Assembly (NCBI RefSeq): GCF_000429765.1
Contig: NZ_KE386949.1
Coordinates: forward strand, 572,815 to 636,814
Length of the DNA: 64,000 nt
Source of the DNA: Gemmobacter nectariphilus DSM 15620
GTDB taxonomy: Bacteria; Pseudomonadota; Alphaproteobacteria; Rhodobacterales; Rhodobacteraceae
Direction: 5' to 3'
The position numbers were made by a program, and so were the translations under genes. The notes under the pieces were generated by a model. That model did not search any database, had not been told where the DNA came from, and was given only the letters and a program-made list of their open reading frames with translations. The stretch's first letter is position 1; each line of letters begins with the position of its first letter. This document shows, piece after piece, positions 1-9,384 of this stretch.

Positions 1-171
1 CACCGCCTTCACCTTGACGCCGAAGACTTGCTCGACCGCTGCCTTGATTTCCGGCTTGGTCGAATCCATCGCGACTTCAAACACCACTGCGCCGTTTTCG
101 GACGCCATGGTCGCTTTCTCGGTGATCACCGGACGGCGGATCACGTCGTACTGTTCGGGCTTCGCGCTCAT
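1..171 (-). CDS. rplW: 50S ribosomal protein L23 (partial, 3' end off window)
   Basis: The first 57 residues of L23 are visible; the rest lies beyond the left edge. L23 binds 23S rRNA at the exit-tunnel rim, where trigger factor and SRP dock. The start ([14 protein letters not shown], then VITEKAT) is typical of alphaproteobacterial L23. The start codon shares four bases with the rplD stop (ATGA at 168-171), so the two genes are probably translationally coupled within the S10 operon. Nothing unusual is visible in the part present. Confidence 0.93.
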   Translation of the reverse strand, partial: MSAKPEQYDVIRRPVITEKATMASENGAVVFEVAMDSTKPEIKAAVEQVFGVKVKAV

Positions 172-788
172 TTCAGGCGTGCCTCCAAGGCTTCGACACC
201 CGCCTTGGTGATGACCAGAACATCACGCTTGAGGATGTCATAGACGTTGGCACCGATGCCGGGCAGCACGTCGATGCCTTCCAGGTTGCGCGCGGCCTTG
301 ACGAAGTTCTCGTCGATGGCGGCGCCGTCGATGATCAGCGCGCGCTTCCAGCCGAGAGCTTCGCGCGCCTTGGCCAGCTGAGAGGTCTTGGCATCGGCAA
401 GGGTTGCCGCTTCCAGAACCACCAGCTCACCCGCCTTGGCCTTGGCCGACAGCGCGTGCTTGAGGCCAAGCGCACGGAACTTCTTGGTCAGCTCGTGGGC
501 GTGCGAGCGCGGGGTCGGGCCTTTGTAGACGCCACCCTTGCGGAAGATCGGCGCCTTGCGCGAGCCGTGGCGTGCGCCGCCCGTGCCCTTCTGGCGATAG
601 ATCTTCTTGGTCGAGTAGCTCACATCGGACTTGCCCAGCGTCGCATGGGTGCCGGCCTGGGCTTTCGCCCGCTGCCAGCGCACCACGCGGTGCAGGATGT
701 CGGCGCGCGGCTCAAGACCGAACAGCGCCTCGTCCAGCTCGATCTCGCCAGCCTTGCCGCCGTCGAGCTTGATCACATCAAGTTTCAT
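168..788 (-). CDS. rplD: 50S ribosomal protein L4
   Basis: L4 of 206 residues, a large-subunit protein whose long loop lines the exit tunnel. The stretch [19 protein letters not shown] is the conserved loop region of the family. In enterobacteria L4 also represses the S10 operon; nothing in this sequence tests that here. It overlaps rplC upstream and rplW downstream by ATGA junctions. Length and neighbours are normal for the S10 operon. Confidence 0.96.
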   Translation of the reverse strand: MKLDVIKLDGGKAGEIELDEALFGLEPRADILHRVVRWQRAKAQAGTHATLGKSDVSYSTKKIYRQKGTGGARHGSRKAPIFRKGGVYKGPTPRSHAHELTKKFRALGLKHALSAKAKAGELVVLEAATLADAKTSQLAKAREALGWKRALIIDGAAIDENFVKAARNLEGIDVLPGIGANVYDILKRDVLVITKAGVEALEARLK

Positions 789-1504
789 GCTTCACCCCCT
801 TCGGCAGCCACTTCGGCAGCCGGAGCAGCGGCGGCGCGGACCGCGGCGGGTTTCGGAGCTTCGGCGTGAGCCGGCTTCTTGACCGCATCCTTGATCGTCA
901 CCCAGCCGCCACGCGAACCGGGAACCGCACCCTTGACCAAGATCAGGCCCCGCTCGGCGTCGGTCTTGACGACTTGCAGGTTCTGGGTGGTCACGCGGAC
1001 GGCGCCCATGTGGCCAGCCATCTTCTTGCCTTTGAACACCTTGCCGGGGTCCTGGCACTGGCCGGTCGAGCCGTGCGAGCGGTGGCTGATCGACACACCG
1101 TGCGAGGCGCGCAGACCGCCGAAGTTGTGCCGCTTCATCGCACCGGCAAAGCCTTTACCGATCGAGGTGCCGGCGATGTCCACGAACTGACCGGGCACAT
1201 AGTGCTCGGCCGAGATCTCGGCGCCAACGTCGATCAGGTTGTCCGCGGTGACGCGGAACTCGGCCAGCTTGCGCTTGGGCGCGACATTCGCTTTCGCGAA
1301 ATGCCCGCGCATCCCGGCGCTGGTGCGCTTGGCTTTCGCAGTGCCCGCGCCGAGCTGGACGGCCGTGTAGCCATCCTTGTCGGCGGTGCGCTGCGCGACC
1401 ACTTGCAGGTTGTCCAGTTGCAGAACCGTTACAGGAATCTGCTTACCATCTTCCAGGAACAGCCGGGTCATGCCCAGCTTCTTGGCGATAACTCCAGAGC
1501 GCAT
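785..1504 (-). CDS. rplC: 50S ribosomal protein L3
   Basis: L3 of 239 residues, an early assembly protein reaching towards the peptidyl-transferase centre. It starts [14 protein letters not shown] and contains the segment [17 protein letters not shown] found in L3. Bacterial L3 is usually about 205-220 residues; the excess here is a C-terminal tail of about 30 residues rich in Ala, Pro and Lys that looks disordered. Only 12 bases separate it from rpsJ, and it overlaps rplD by four bases. Confidence 0.96.
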   Translation of the reverse strand: MRSGVIAKKLGMTRLFLEDGKQIPVTVLQLDNLQVVAQRTADKDGYTAVQLGAGTAKAKRTSAGMRGHFAKANVAPKRKLAEFRVTADNLIDVGAEISAEHYVPGQFVDIAGTSIGKGFAGAMKRHNFGGLRASHGVSISHRSHGSTGQCQDPGKVFKGKKMAGHMGAVRVTTQNLQVVKTDAERGLILVKGAVPGSRGGWVTIKDAVKKPAHAEAPKPAAVRAAAAPAAEVAAEGGEA

Positions 1505-1516
1505 CGTGATGCCCCC

Positions 1517-1825
1517 TTACACTTTGATCTCGACATCCACGCCGGCGGCGAGGTCGAGCTTCATCAGCGCGTCCACCGTCTGCGGGGTCGGATCCACGAT
1601 ATCGAGCATACGTTTGTGGGTACGAATTTCCCACTGGTCGCGCGACTTCTTGTCGATGTGCGGTCCACGGAGAACCGTGAACTTTTCGATCTTGTTCGGC
1701 AGCGGGATCGGGCCACGCACTTGTGCGCCGGTCCGCTTGGCCGTGTTGACGATTTCCTGCGTCGAGGCATCCAGGACGCGGTAATCGAAGGCCTTGAGCC
1801 GGATGCGGATTGTTTGTCCAGACAT
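1517..1825 (-). CDS. rpsJ: 30S ribosomal protein S10 / NusE
   Basis: S10 of 102 residues, a small-subunit head protein that also acts as NusE in antitermination with NusB. The start at [19 protein letters not shown] matches the family and has a GAAGGA ribosome-binding site; an in-frame upstream start would add 14 unconserved residues. It opens the run rpsJ-rplC-rplD-rplW and lies 54 bases after tuf. Confidence 0.96.
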   Translation of the reverse strand: MSGQTIRIRLKAFDYRVLDASTQEIVNTAKRTGAQVRGPIPLPNKIEKFTVLRGPHIDKKSRDQWEIRTHKRMLDIVDPTPQTVDALMKLDLAAGVDVEIKV

Positions 1826-1847
1826 CTGATTATCCTTCGGAGTGGAG

Positions 1848-1869
1848 GGGTGGGACCTTAATCCCACCC
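1848..1869 (-). terminator. stem-loop between tuf and rpsJ
   Basis: An 8-bp perfect stem (GGGTGGGA/TCCCACCC) with a 6-base loop sits just after the tuf stop and before the rpsJ ribosome-binding site. No T-run follows on the minus strand. It therefore looks more like a partial terminator, processing site or S10 leader element than a full terminator. Confidence 0.4.
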
Positions 1870-1879
1870 TACCGCGATA

Positions 1880-3055
<1,176 letters not shown>

Positions 3056-3119
3056 GGCGCAGCCATCCCATGCTTGGGGGCCCCCGCAGGCGCGGCCGGC
3101 CCGATTCAACACCGCGCGC

Positions 3120-3148
3120 CGTGTATCGGCTGGCACGGGAAATTTCAA
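3120..3148 (-). promoter_or_regulatory. candidate sigma-70 promoter for tuf and the S10 operon
   Basis: On the minus strand TTGAAA (3148-3143) is followed by a 17-base spacer and TACACG (3125-3120). The predicted start leaves a leader of about 55 bases before the tuf ATG. The -35 is good and the -10 moderate. Inferred from sequence only. Confidence 0.45.
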
Positions 3149-3184
3149 GCGCCGTTGCGCATTTGCCTGGGCGCGGATCCGCGG

Positions 3185-3766
3185 TTACTTGACCGGCGCT
3201 GCCGGGACGCTGACGATGGGCTTGGCGTTCGGGTCGAAGAACTGCGGATTTTTCGACAGCCAGTCCTCGATGGCGAGGGCGGCGTTGAACGACAGGTTCG
3301 CCATCTGCTCTTCGGCGGTCTTGGTCAGGCCGGTGCCGACGACCGAATCCCCCGACAGCGTTTCGAACACAGTCAGCTGCTGAGGCTTGGGGTTCAGCAC
3401 CTTGCCGCCTTCGGTGTCGGTGATCAGCGTGACCGAGACGATCAGCACCGATTTCGGCGAGACCAGCAGCGGCACGCCGGGCGGGGCCAGCGCATAGCCA
3501 TCGACGTTGACGCCCAGGTGATAGAACGTATCGCCGTCGATCCGGTCGAACCGCTCGCGCACCGCCTTGGTCAGCGCGGTGGTCCACTGATCCGCCGTCG
3601 CATCGCGCGAAATCGGTGCCTTGGTCGCCTTGTCGGCGATGACGGCCACATGGCCCAGCTTGAAATGCGACAGTTCGGCGGGGGGCGCGTTCAGGCCGGT
3701 GCGGGTTTCGCAGGCGGCCAGCGCAAGCGTGGCAGCGGTCAGGGCAATCAGGCGGAATGCGGTCAT
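3185..3766 (-). CDS. putative outer/inner-membrane lipoprotein, unknown function
   Basis: A 193-residue protein with a lipoprotein signal peptide: a short basic start, a hydrophobic run and the lipobox LAAC at residues 16-19. The start at 3766 has a GGAGAA ribosome-binding site. The mature part (SHFKLGHVAVIAD early on, IEDWLSKNPQFFDP near the end) matches no family I can name. It lies upstream of tuf on the same strand, but a likely tuf promoter starts after it, so it is probably a separate transcript. Function unknown. Confidence 0.75.
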   Translation of the reverse strand: MTAFRLIALTAATLALAACETRTGLNAPPAELSHFKLGHVAVIADKATKAPISRDATADQWTTALTKAVRERFDRIDGDTFYHLGVNVDGYALAPPGVPLLVSPKSVLIVSVTLITDTEGGKVLNPKPQQLTVFETLSGDSVVGTGLTKTAEEQMANLSFNAALAIEDWLSKNPQFFDPNAKPIVSVPAAPVK

Positions 3767-3914
3767 CGGGGTTCTCCGTTGGCCGCACCGCCATAGCGGA
3801 AAGCTGCATCCGGGGCAACGCCCGCCCCCGCGGACTGCCCCGTTTCCGCCGATCGCGCTTGACCGGCGCCCTGCGCCGTGCGCCCATCGCCTTGGCCAGC
3901 CCATGGAGTCGCTC

Positions 3915-4361
3915 ATGCCGTCCAAATCCGCCCTTGTCGCCTTGCTGATCTGTTCCACGATGGCCGCCCCGCTGCGCGCGGAAACCCCGTTGACGCTTGA
4001 GATCGGATTTTCCCAGAAGGCGCTGAAAGAGCTGGCAAGTCTTTCGGAAATGGTCACGGTTTCGGCCTTCTTCTTTGGCGAGCCCGCCCAGGGCGCGACG
4101 ATCGAGCCGGACGAGGAAGGGCTGATCTTTCTGGGGCTGGAAGAACATGTGATCTGGCCGGTGCCGCAAAAGGTGCTGCTGGGGGCGAATCTGGGCTCGA
4201 TGCCGCTGACGCAGGTTGTCTCGCCGCAGGTGAACGTGAACGTCTATTCCGCCCGCTTCGGCGCCGAGGACAACCTGCTGGATTGCGCGCTGGTCGATGG
4301 CCCCGTGCAGGACCTTGCGGGCAAGGTCTTGCCGATCGATTGCAAGCTGATCGGGGAATAG
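3915..4361 (+). CDS. putative secreted protein, unknown function
   Basis: A 148-residue protein with a Sec signal peptide of about 23 residues ending PLRA, with cleavage before ETPLTLEIG. The start at 3915 was chosen for a GGAG site six bases upstream; an ATG at 3903 is in frame and possible. The mature protein is acidic and mainly beta-predicted by eye (VWPVPQK-, QVNVNVYSARFG-like strands), with two cysteines late in the chain that could form a disulfide. I do not recognise a family. It is divergent from the lipoprotein gene and precedes tRNA-Trp. Confidence 0.65.
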   Translation: MPSKSALVALLICSTMAAPLRAETPLTLEIGFSQKALKELASLSEMVTVSAFFFGEPAQGATIEPDEEGLIFLGLEEHVIWPVPQKVLLGANLGSMPLTQVVSPQVNVNVYSARFGAEDNLLDCALVDGPVQDLAGKVLPIDCKLIGE

Positions 4362-4403
4362 GTCGGCGGTAGGGGGCAAGGAAAGTCAGGGCCCGATTCC
4401 CCC

Positions 4404-4432
4404 TTGACCCGCCGCGCGGGCTGGCTTAACCC
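4404..4432 (+). promoter_or_regulatory. candidate promoter of tRNA-Trp
   Basis: TTGACC (4404-4409) is followed by a 17-base spacer and TAACCC (4427-4432); with a 16-base spacer the -10 reads TTAACC. The predicted start is about 8 bases before the tRNA 5' end. TTGAC-type -35 boxes are typical of strong stable-RNA promoters in this family. Confidence 0.55.
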
Positions 4433-4446
4433 CTGCGCCACGGCCT

Positions 4447-4522
4447 AGGGGTATAGCTCAGTTGGTAGAGCATCGGTCTCCAAAACCGAGGGTCGCGGGT
4501 TCGAGTCCTGCTGCCCCTGCCA
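4447..4522 (+). tRNA. trnW: tRNA-Trp (anticodon CCA)
   Basis: A complete 76-base tRNA with encoded CCA. The acceptor stem AGGGGTA pairs with TGCCCCT. The D arm contains TAGCTCAGTTGGTAGAGCA, the anticodon loop is CTCCAAA with CCA, and the T arm has GGTTCGAGTCC. In many alphaproteobacteria tRNA-Trp lies directly before secE-nusG; here about 2.7 kb of other genes separates them. Confidence 0.97.
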
Positions 4523-4636
4523 GGTCGTAATGCGCTGCATCCGGTGCAGCAGGTTTTATCCCCGATACAATGTTCGATCCTGGGCCGGGCGGCCTGGGTT
4601 TCCTGGTTTTTCTATCGGTATCGGGACGGGCGCATC

Positions 4637-4906
4637 GTGAAAACGCGAATCGACGCAATCCTCCATCAGGAAGGCGACAGCGCCTACGGTCTTGCTTTTC
4701 CGCAGTTTCCGGGCTGCCTTTCGGCCGCCGACCGTATCGAGGATTTGCCGGCAATGGCCGCCGAGGCGCTTGGGCTCTGGTTCGAGATGCCAGCGCCCAA
4801 GGTATGCGTGCAGGATCTGCAAGCGCTGGGACAGCGCGATCTGGCTGACGGGTGCCAGATCGCGCTGGTCGTCGAGTCACAGGTCCCGCTGATTGCGCGG
4901 CCCTAA
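4637..4906 (+). CDS. HicB-like antitoxin domain protein (orphan)
   Basis: An 89-residue protein starting at a GTG after a GGGACGGG site. The segment GDSAYGLAFPQFPGCLSAAD followed by a helix (LPAMAAEALGLWFE) is the HicB-type partial RNase-H fold. HicB proteins are antitoxins to HicA mRNA interferases. No hicA-like reading frame is seen on either side, and no separate DNA-binding domain is obvious at the C-terminus, so a working toxin-antitoxin pair is not supported. Its stop overlaps the stop of the convergent GAPDH gene by four bases (4903-4906). Confidence 0.65.
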   Translation: MKTRIDAILHQEGDSAYGLAFPQFPGCLSAADRIEDLPAMAAEALGLWFEMPAPKVCVQDLQALGQRDLADGCQIALVVESQVPLIARP

Positions 4907-5895
4907 CCGCGCCCGCCCCAGATGCGCGCCACATCCAGCATCCGGCAGGAAAAGCCCCATTCGTTGTCATACCAGCCAAAGACCCGCACCAGCCCGCCGC
5001 CGGTGACGGCGGTTTCGCGCAGGGCCATGACAATGCTTTCCGGCCGTGCCCGCAGGTCGGACGACACCAGCGGCTTGCCGGTCCAGCCGATCACCCCGCC
5101 GGCCGCTTGCAAGGCGGCGTTCACCTCGGCCACCGTGACGGCGCGCGCGGGGCGGAAGGTCAGGTCGATGGCCGAGACGCTGGCGACCGGCACCCGGACC
5201 GCAGCGCAAGAGATGCACCCGGCCAGCTCTGGCAAGACCCGGTCCATCAGCCGCCCGGCGCTGGTCGTCGTCGGCACCATCGACAGCGCGGCGGCGCGCG
5301 AGCGGGCCGGATCGCCGCGCGGCGCATCCACGGTGGGCTGGCTGCCGGTATAGCAATGGATGGTCGTCATCCACCCGGTTTCGACGCCAAAGGCCCCATG
5401 CAACGCCCGCACCAGGGGCGCCAGCGCATTGGTCGTGCAAGAGGCATTCGAGATCACCCGCATATGCGGATCGAGCGCCGCATCATTCGCGCCCAGCACC
5501 ACGGTGAACTCGGCGGCCTCGGACGGGCCCGAGATCAGCACCCGATGCGCCCCGGCCGCAAGCCCGCGGCCCGAGATTTCGACGCTGTCAGCCTTGCCGG
5601 TGCATTCCATCACCAGATCGACATCGGACAGATCGAGCCGCGACAGATCGCCCTCGCGCGTCAGGCGCATCCGGTGCGGGCCTGCGATCAGGGCGCCTTC
5701 TTCCAGCCGGACCTCGCCGGGAAAGCGGCCAAAGACGCTGTCGTATTCCAGCAGATAGGCACAATCCTCGGGGCTGGCGATATCGTTGATGGCAACGATC
5801 TGCACCTCGGGCCAGCCGCCACCGGCCCAGGCCCGCAGCACGGTCCGCCCGATCCGCCCGAACCCGTTGATCGCCACCCGAAGCTGTTTCGTCAT
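4903..5895 (-). CDS. type I glyceraldehyde-3-phosphate dehydrogenase-like protein
   Basis: A 330-residue GAPDH-family enzyme with NAD-binding NGFGRIGR (residues 10-17) and catalytic Cys153 in SNASCTTNALAPL. The general-base His is in MTTIHCYT, an Arg in AAVRVPV may bind phosphate, and YDNEWGFS lies near the end. The family oxidises glyceraldehyde-3-phosphate with NAD(P). It is a divergent member (GDPARSRAAALSM replaces the usual Lys-rich stretch), so erythrose-4-phosphate or another substrate is possible. The start at 5895 has a GGAGGG site. It is unrelated in context to the arsenic GAPDH at 23.5 kb and has no glycolytic neighbours. Confidence 0.8.
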   Translation of the reverse strand: MTKQLRVAINGFGRIGRTVLRAWAGGGWPEVQIVAINDIASPEDCAYLLEYDSVFGRFPGEVRLEEGALIAGPHRMRLTREGDLSRLDLSDVDLVMECTGKADSVEISGRGLAAGAHRVLISGPSEAAEFTVVLGANDAALDPHMRVISNASCTTNALAPLVRALHGAFGVETGWMTTIHCYTGSQPTVDAPRGDPARSRAAALSMVPTTTSAGRLMDRVLPELAGCISCAAVRVPVASVSAIDLTFRPARAVTVAEVNAALQAAGGVIGWTGKPLVSSDLRARPESIVMALRETAVTGGGLVRVFGWYDNEWGFSCRMLDVARIWGGRG

Positions 5896-6031
5896 CGCCT
5901 GCCCTCCGACTCGCGGGGTCAATCTGCGCCCCGATGCGGGCAGATGCCAGAGCCGAAACGGCGGTCAGGCCGCTATGGCCCCTGCCGTCGCGGCCTGCTA
6001 ACCCGGGGTGCGAACGCAGCAGGAGACAGCG

Positions 6032-6874
6032 ATGAGCACACGCGGCACGGTTCTGGTCACCGGATGTTCCACCGGCATCGGCCATGATGCGGCCCATGGC
6101 CTTGCGCGGCGCGGCTGGCGCGTGCTGGCCACCTGCCGCAAGCCCGAGGATTGCGCCCGCCTGAGCGCCGAGGGGCTGGAAAGCTTTCCGCTGGATTACG
6201 CCTGCGAGGACAGTCTTGCCGCCGCGATGGACGAGGTGATGGCGCGCACCGGCGGGCGGCTGGATGCGCTTTACAACAACGGAGCCTTTGCCATTCCTGG
6301 CGCGGTCGAGGATCTGCCGCGCGGTGCGCTGCGCGAGATCTTCGAGACCAACCTGTTTGGCGTTCATGACCTGACACGCCGGGTGATCCCCTTGATGCGC
6401 GCCCAGGGCCATGGGCGAATCGTCAATTGCTCGTCCGTGCTGGGGCTGGTGCCGATGAAATGGCGCGGCGCCTATGTGGCAACCAAATTCGCGCTGGAAG
6501 GCCTGACCGACGTGCTGCGGCTGGAGATGCGCGATACCCCGATCCGGGTGATCCTGCTGGAGCCGGGTCCGATCACCAGCGATTTCCGCCTGAACGCCAG
6601 GCGCGGGTTCGACCGCTGGGTGGATTGGCAAAATTCGGCCCGCGCCGAGGAATACCGCAGCACGCTGGTCAAGCGCCTGCACGCGGCTGCCGATGCGACC
6701 GGCCCCGACCGTTTCGAGCTGCCAGCCTCGGCCGTGACCGCAAGGCTGGTCCATGCGCTGGAAAGCCCGAACCCCAGGCCGCGCTATTATATCACCACCC
6801 CGACCTGGCTGATGGGCGGCTTGCGCCGGTTGCTGCCGACCCGCGCGCTGGACTGGGTGGTGGCGAGGGGGTAG
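6032..6874 (+). CDS. short-chain dehydrogenase/reductase family oxidoreductase
   Basis: A 280-residue classical SDR. The nucleotide-binding motif TGCSTGIG follows the first strand, NNGA is present, and the catalytic Ser and YVATK (Tyr-x3-Lys) lie in the middle. After the core come about 100 residues rich in Arg and Pro ending in ITTPTWLMGGLRRLLP, which resembles SDRs acting on lipids or retinol-like substrates. The substrate cannot be told from sequence. The start has an AGGAGA site. It stands alone between the divergent GAPDH and the secE promoter region. Confidence 0.82.
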   Translation: MSTRGTVLVTGCSTGIGHDAAHGLARRGWRVLATCRKPEDCARLSAEGLESFPLDYACEDSLAAAMDEVMARTGGRLDALYNNGAFAIPGAVEDLPRGALREIFETNLFGVHDLTRRVIPLMRAQGHGRIVNCSSVLGLVPMKWRGAYVATKFALEGLTDVLRLEMRDTPIRVILLEPGPITSDFRLNARRGFDRWVDWQNSARAEEYRSTLVKRLHAAADATGPDRFELPASAVTARLVHALESPNPRPRYYITTPTWLMGGLRRLLPTRALDWVVARG

Positions 6875-6926
6875 CTCCCGCACCCGCCCATCGCCCGTTC
6901 CGGGCGCCATGCGGCCTTGGGCCGCG

Positions 6927-6977
6927 CCGGGGGCCTTGCCCCCGGACCCCCAGGGTATTTGAGAAAAGGCAAAGATG
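6927..6977 (+). repeat. dispersed palindromic repeat, copy 1
   Basis: Hairpin CCGGGGGC-ctt-GCCCCCGG (6927-6945), then the tail ACCCCCAGGGTATTTGAG and AAAAGGCAAAGATG. The order hairpin, C-rich spacer, GGGTATTT and an A/G-rich end is shared with six other intergenic copies in the window. Confidence 0.65.
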
Positions 6978-7073
6978 CGGGCGCTTTCACAAGATGCGGC
7001 CCACCAAGGCGCGGCCTTGCCGGTCCGGGATCCGCGTGATCGGGCGCGCCGCTGTGCGCGCGGTCTTTCCTGC

Positions 7074-7130
7074 TTTTCGACTTGTTTCAAATATCCTCGG
7101 GGTGTCCAAAGGGGCAGACGGCCCCTTTGG
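7074..7130 (-). repeat. dispersed palindromic repeat, copy 2
   Basis: Reverse orientation: TTTCAAATATCCTCGGGG, then a 10-bp perfect hairpin CCAAAGGGGC-agacg-GCCCCTTTGG (7106-7130). The loop sequence is the reverse complement of that in copy 7 at 63495-63499. It lies about 45 bases upstream of the predicted secE -35. Confidence 0.65.
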
Positions 7131-7174
7131 CCGCGGGCTGCCGGCGGTGCTTCGCCGGGTGGGCGGGGCAGGGG

Positions 7175-7203
7175 TTGAATTCGCCCCCCCGTGCGCGTAT
7201 CTG
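7175..7203 (+). promoter_or_regulatory. candidate secE-nusG promoter
   Basis: TTGAAT (7175-7180), a 17-base spacer and TATCTG (7198-7203). The predicted start near 7210 leaves about 22 bases of leader with a GAGG site before the secE ATG. Sequence-based inference. Confidence 0.5.
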
Positions 7204-7232
7204 GGCGCATTCCGGTATGCGAGGCGATGGCG

Positions 7233-7430
7233 ATGGCCAAGACGAACCCCTTCCAGTTCCTCCAGCAGACCCGCTCCGAGGTAGGCAAGATCGTCTGGCC
7301 GAACCGGCGCGAGGTGATGCTGACCACGGTCATGGTCTTTGTCATGGCGTCGCTCACGGCGGTGTTCTTCTTTGCCGTCGATACTGCGATCAACCTGGGT
7401 CTGCGCGGTCTTCTGTCGATCTTCGGCTGA
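7233..7430 (+). CDS. secE: protein translocase subunit SecE
   Basis: A 65-residue single-helix SecE, the clamp subunit of SecYEG. The conserved cytoplasmic segment SEVGKIVWPNRREV precedes one membrane helix (about residues 31-55). MAKTNPF at 7233 was chosen because GAGG lies eight bases upstream; an ATG at 7227 is in frame. It leads secE-nusG-rplKAJL-rpoBC, the standard bacterial order. Confidence 0.94.
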   Translation: MAKTNPFQFLQQTRSEVGKIVWPNRREVMLTTVMVFVMASLTAVFFFAVDTAINLGLRGLLSIFG

Positions 7431-7454
7431 TCGGCCGGTTCCTCTTGAATTCGG

Positions 7455-7480
7455 ACCGCCCCGGCGTTAGAGGGGGCGGT
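7455..7480 (+). terminator. stem-loop between secE and nusG
   Basis: ACCGCCCC pairs with GGGGCGGT (8 bp, 10-base loop), followed by GTTTCCC. The T-run is short, so partial termination or mRNA processing between secE and nusG is more likely than a full stop. Confidence 0.4.
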
Positions 7481-7601
7481 GTTTCCCGGACAGCGGCGTG
7501 CAGCGATTCGCATGCGCGCCGTGTTTTTGTCCGGGTGCGGGCCGTAACAGCCCGCTGACGGCAGAAAGACCGGGACAGCCCGGAAGGCGAAGGTGACAGG
7601 C

Positions 7602-8138
7602 ATGGCAAAGCGCTGGTATTCGGTGAGCGTCCTCTCGAATTTCGAGAAGAAGGTCGCCGAGCAGATCCGTACGGCCGTGTCCGATGCCGGTCTGGAAGAC
7701 GAGATCGACGAGGTTCTGGTTCCGACCGAAGAGGTCATCGAGATCCGCCGTGGCAAGAAGGTCACCTCCGAGCGCCGTTTCATGCCGGGCTATGTGCTTG
7801 TGCATATGGATATGTCGAACCGCGGCTATCATCTGATCACTTCGATCAATCGCGTCACCGGCTTCCTTGGTCCGCAAGGCAAGCCGATGCCGATGCGTGA
7901 CGAAGAGGTGAACGGGATTCTCAATCGTGCCGAGGCCGGGGTCGAGGTTGCGCCGCGCAACCTGATCCGCTTCGAGATCGGTGAGCGGGTCAAGGTCAAC
8001 GATGGCCCGTTCGAGGGCTTCGATGGCATGGTCGAGGAAGTCGACGAGGCCGCGAGCCGCCTGAAGGTCACGGTGTCGATCTTTGGCCGCGCAACGCCGG
8101 TCGAGCTGGAATTCACCCAGGTGTCGAAAGTCGCCTGA
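7602..8138 (+). CDS. nusG: transcription termination/antitermination protein NusG
   Basis: A 178-residue NusG. The NGN domain starts MAKRWYSVSVLSNFEKKVAEQ and contains RRFMPGYVLV; the C-terminal KOW domain has GERVKVNDGPFEGFDGMVEEV. NusG binds RNA polymerase and suppresses pausing, and its KOW domain contacts S10/NusE or Rho. The start at 7602 follows an AAGG site; the upstream in-frame codons are not conserved. Position and length are standard. Confidence 0.97.
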   Translation: MAKRWYSVSVLSNFEKKVAEQIRTAVSDAGLEDEIDEVLVPTEEVIEIRRGKKVTSERRFMPGYVLVHMDMSNRGYHLITSINRVTGFLGPQGKPMPMRDEEVNGILNRAEAGVEVAPRNLIRFEIGERVKVNDGPFEGFDGMVEEVDEAASRLKVTVSIFGRATPVELEFTQVSKVA

Positions 8139-8228
8139 GGTGCCGCTGCGGGAGGTGGACGGGAAACCGGACCGCCGAACCGCTAAACTTGCCCCGCTGC
8201 GGGGCACAGTGATGAAGGAGTAGGCCAG
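8139..8228 (+). promoter_or_regulatory. nusG-rplK intergenic leader, candidate L1-binding site
   Basis: This 90-base region contains a GGTGG/CCGCC stem enclosing CGG-gaaa-CCG, and a second hairpin TGCCCCG-ctg-CGGGGCA (8190-8206) flanked by AAACT and AGTGATGAAGGAG. In bacteria L1 commonly represses the L11-L1 operon by binding this leader, in a structure mimicking its rRNA site. The match here is by general shape only. Confidence 0.35.
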
Positions 8229-8681
8229 ATGGCCAAGAAAGTAATGGGGCAGCTGAAGCTGCAGGTGAAGGCCCAGCAGGCCAACCCGTCGCCGCCAGTC
8301 GGTCCGGCGCTGGGTCAGCGCGGTCTGAACATCATGGCGTTCGTGAAGGAATTCAACGCCAAGACCGCGGACATCGAGGCTGGCGCGCCGACCCCGGTGG
8401 TGATCACCTACTACCAGGACAAGTCGTTCACGCTGGAACTCAAGACCCCGCCGGCGTCCTACCTGCTGAAGAAGGCCGCTGGCCTGAAGCCGGTCGGCAA
8501 GCGTGCGCGCATGCAGGGCAGCCCCAAGCCGGGCCGCACCGTGCAGGGCACCGTGACCGCCGCTCAGGTCCGCCAGATCGCCGAAGTCAAGATGAAAGAC
8601 CTGTCGGCCAATGACATCGACGCGGCGATGCAGATCATCCTTGGCTCGGCCAAGTCCTGCGGCATCGAAGTGAAGGGCTGA
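8229..8681 (+). CDS. rplK: 50S ribosomal protein L11
   Basis: L11 of 150 residues, the stalk-base protein contacting elongation factors and the GTPase centre of 23S rRNA. The N-terminal [17 protein letters not shown] segment is diagnostic. It is slightly longer than the usual 141-144 residues. AAGGAG precedes the ATG. It lies four bases before rplA. Confidence 0.97.
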   Translation: MAKKVMGQLKLQVKAQQANPSPPVGPALGQRGLNIMAFVKEFNAKTADIEAGAPTPVVITYYQDKSFTLELKTPPASYLLKKAAGLKPVGKRARMQGSPKPGRTVQGTVTAAQVRQIAEVKMKDLSANDIDAAMQIILGSAKSCGIEVKG

Positions 8682-8685
8682 GACC

Positions 8686-9384
8686 ATGGCGAAAGTTGCA
8701 AAACGCACCGCGGCCGCCCGCGCCCTGTTCGAAGGCAAGGCCAACGTCACCGTCGAAGAAGCGGTGGAGCTGATCAAGAAGGCCGCTTCGGCCAAGTTCG
8801 ACGAGACCGTCGAGATCTCGATGAACCTTGGCGTCGATCCGCGTCACGCTGACCAGATGGTCCGCGGCGTGGTCAACCTGCCGAACGGCACCGGCAAGAC
8901 CGTGCGCGTCGCCGTCTTTGCCCGCGGTGCCAAGGCTGACGAAGCCAAGGCCGCCGGCGCCGAGATCGTTGGTGCCGAAGACCTGCTGGAGACCATCCAG
9001 AAGGGCGTGATCGAGTTCGATCGCTGCATCGCGACCCCGGACATGATGCCGCTGGTCGGCCGTCTGGGCAAGATCCTGGGCCCGCGCAACCTGATGCCGA
9101 ACCCCAAGGTCGGCACGGTGACGATGGATGTCGGCACTGCGGTCAAGAACGCCAAGGGCGGTGAGGTCCAGTTCAAGGTCGAGAAGGCCGGGATCATTCA
9201 CGGCGGCGTCGGCAAGGTCTCGTTCGAAGGCGGCAAGCTGGCCGAGAACATCCGCGCCTTCGTGGACGCGGTGTCGCGTGCCAAGCCGACCGGCGCCAAG
9301 GGCACCTACCTGAAGAAGGTCTCGTTGTCCTCGACCATGGGTCCGGGCGTCAGCGTCGACCTGGCTTCGGCCACGGCAAAGTGA
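8686..9384 (+). CDS. rplA: 50S ribosomal protein L1
   Basis: L1 of 232 residues, the mobile L1-stalk protein involved in release of deacylated tRNA and often the autoregulator of rplK-rplA. The motif [17 protein letters not shown] is diagnostic and the length is standard. It is closely spaced with rplK, then followed by a 267-base structured leader before rplJ. Confidence 0.97.
   Translation: MAKVAKRTAAARALFEGKANVTVEEAVELIKKAASAKFDETVEISMNLGVDPRHADQMVRGVVNLPNGTGKTVRVAVFARGAKADEAKAAGAEIVGAEDLLETIQKGVIEFDRCIATPDMMPLVGRLGKILGPRNLMPNPKVGTVTMDVGTAVKNAKGGEVQFKVEKAGIIHGGVGKVSFEGGKLAENIRAFVDAVSRAKPTGAKGTYLKKVSLSSTMGPGVSVDLASATAK

Larger units (their letters stand above)
6875..7232 (+). other. 358-bp non-coding stretch before secE
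   Basis: No convincing gene. It holds two copies of the dispersed palindromic repeat in opposite orientation (6927-6977 and 7074-7130), then the likely secE promoter. Between the two repeats I see nothing recognisable. Confidence 0.7.

Noticed and set aside
4523-4636. Search for a hicA toxin before the HicB-like gene
   Set aside because: The 114 bases hold no frame long enough for HicA (about 60-80 residues) with its GSH/His motif.
5588-7783. 731-residue minus-strand frame spanning the GAPDH 5' end, the SDR gene and secE
   Set aside because: Crosses three genes and a promoter region; composition typical of a shadow frame.
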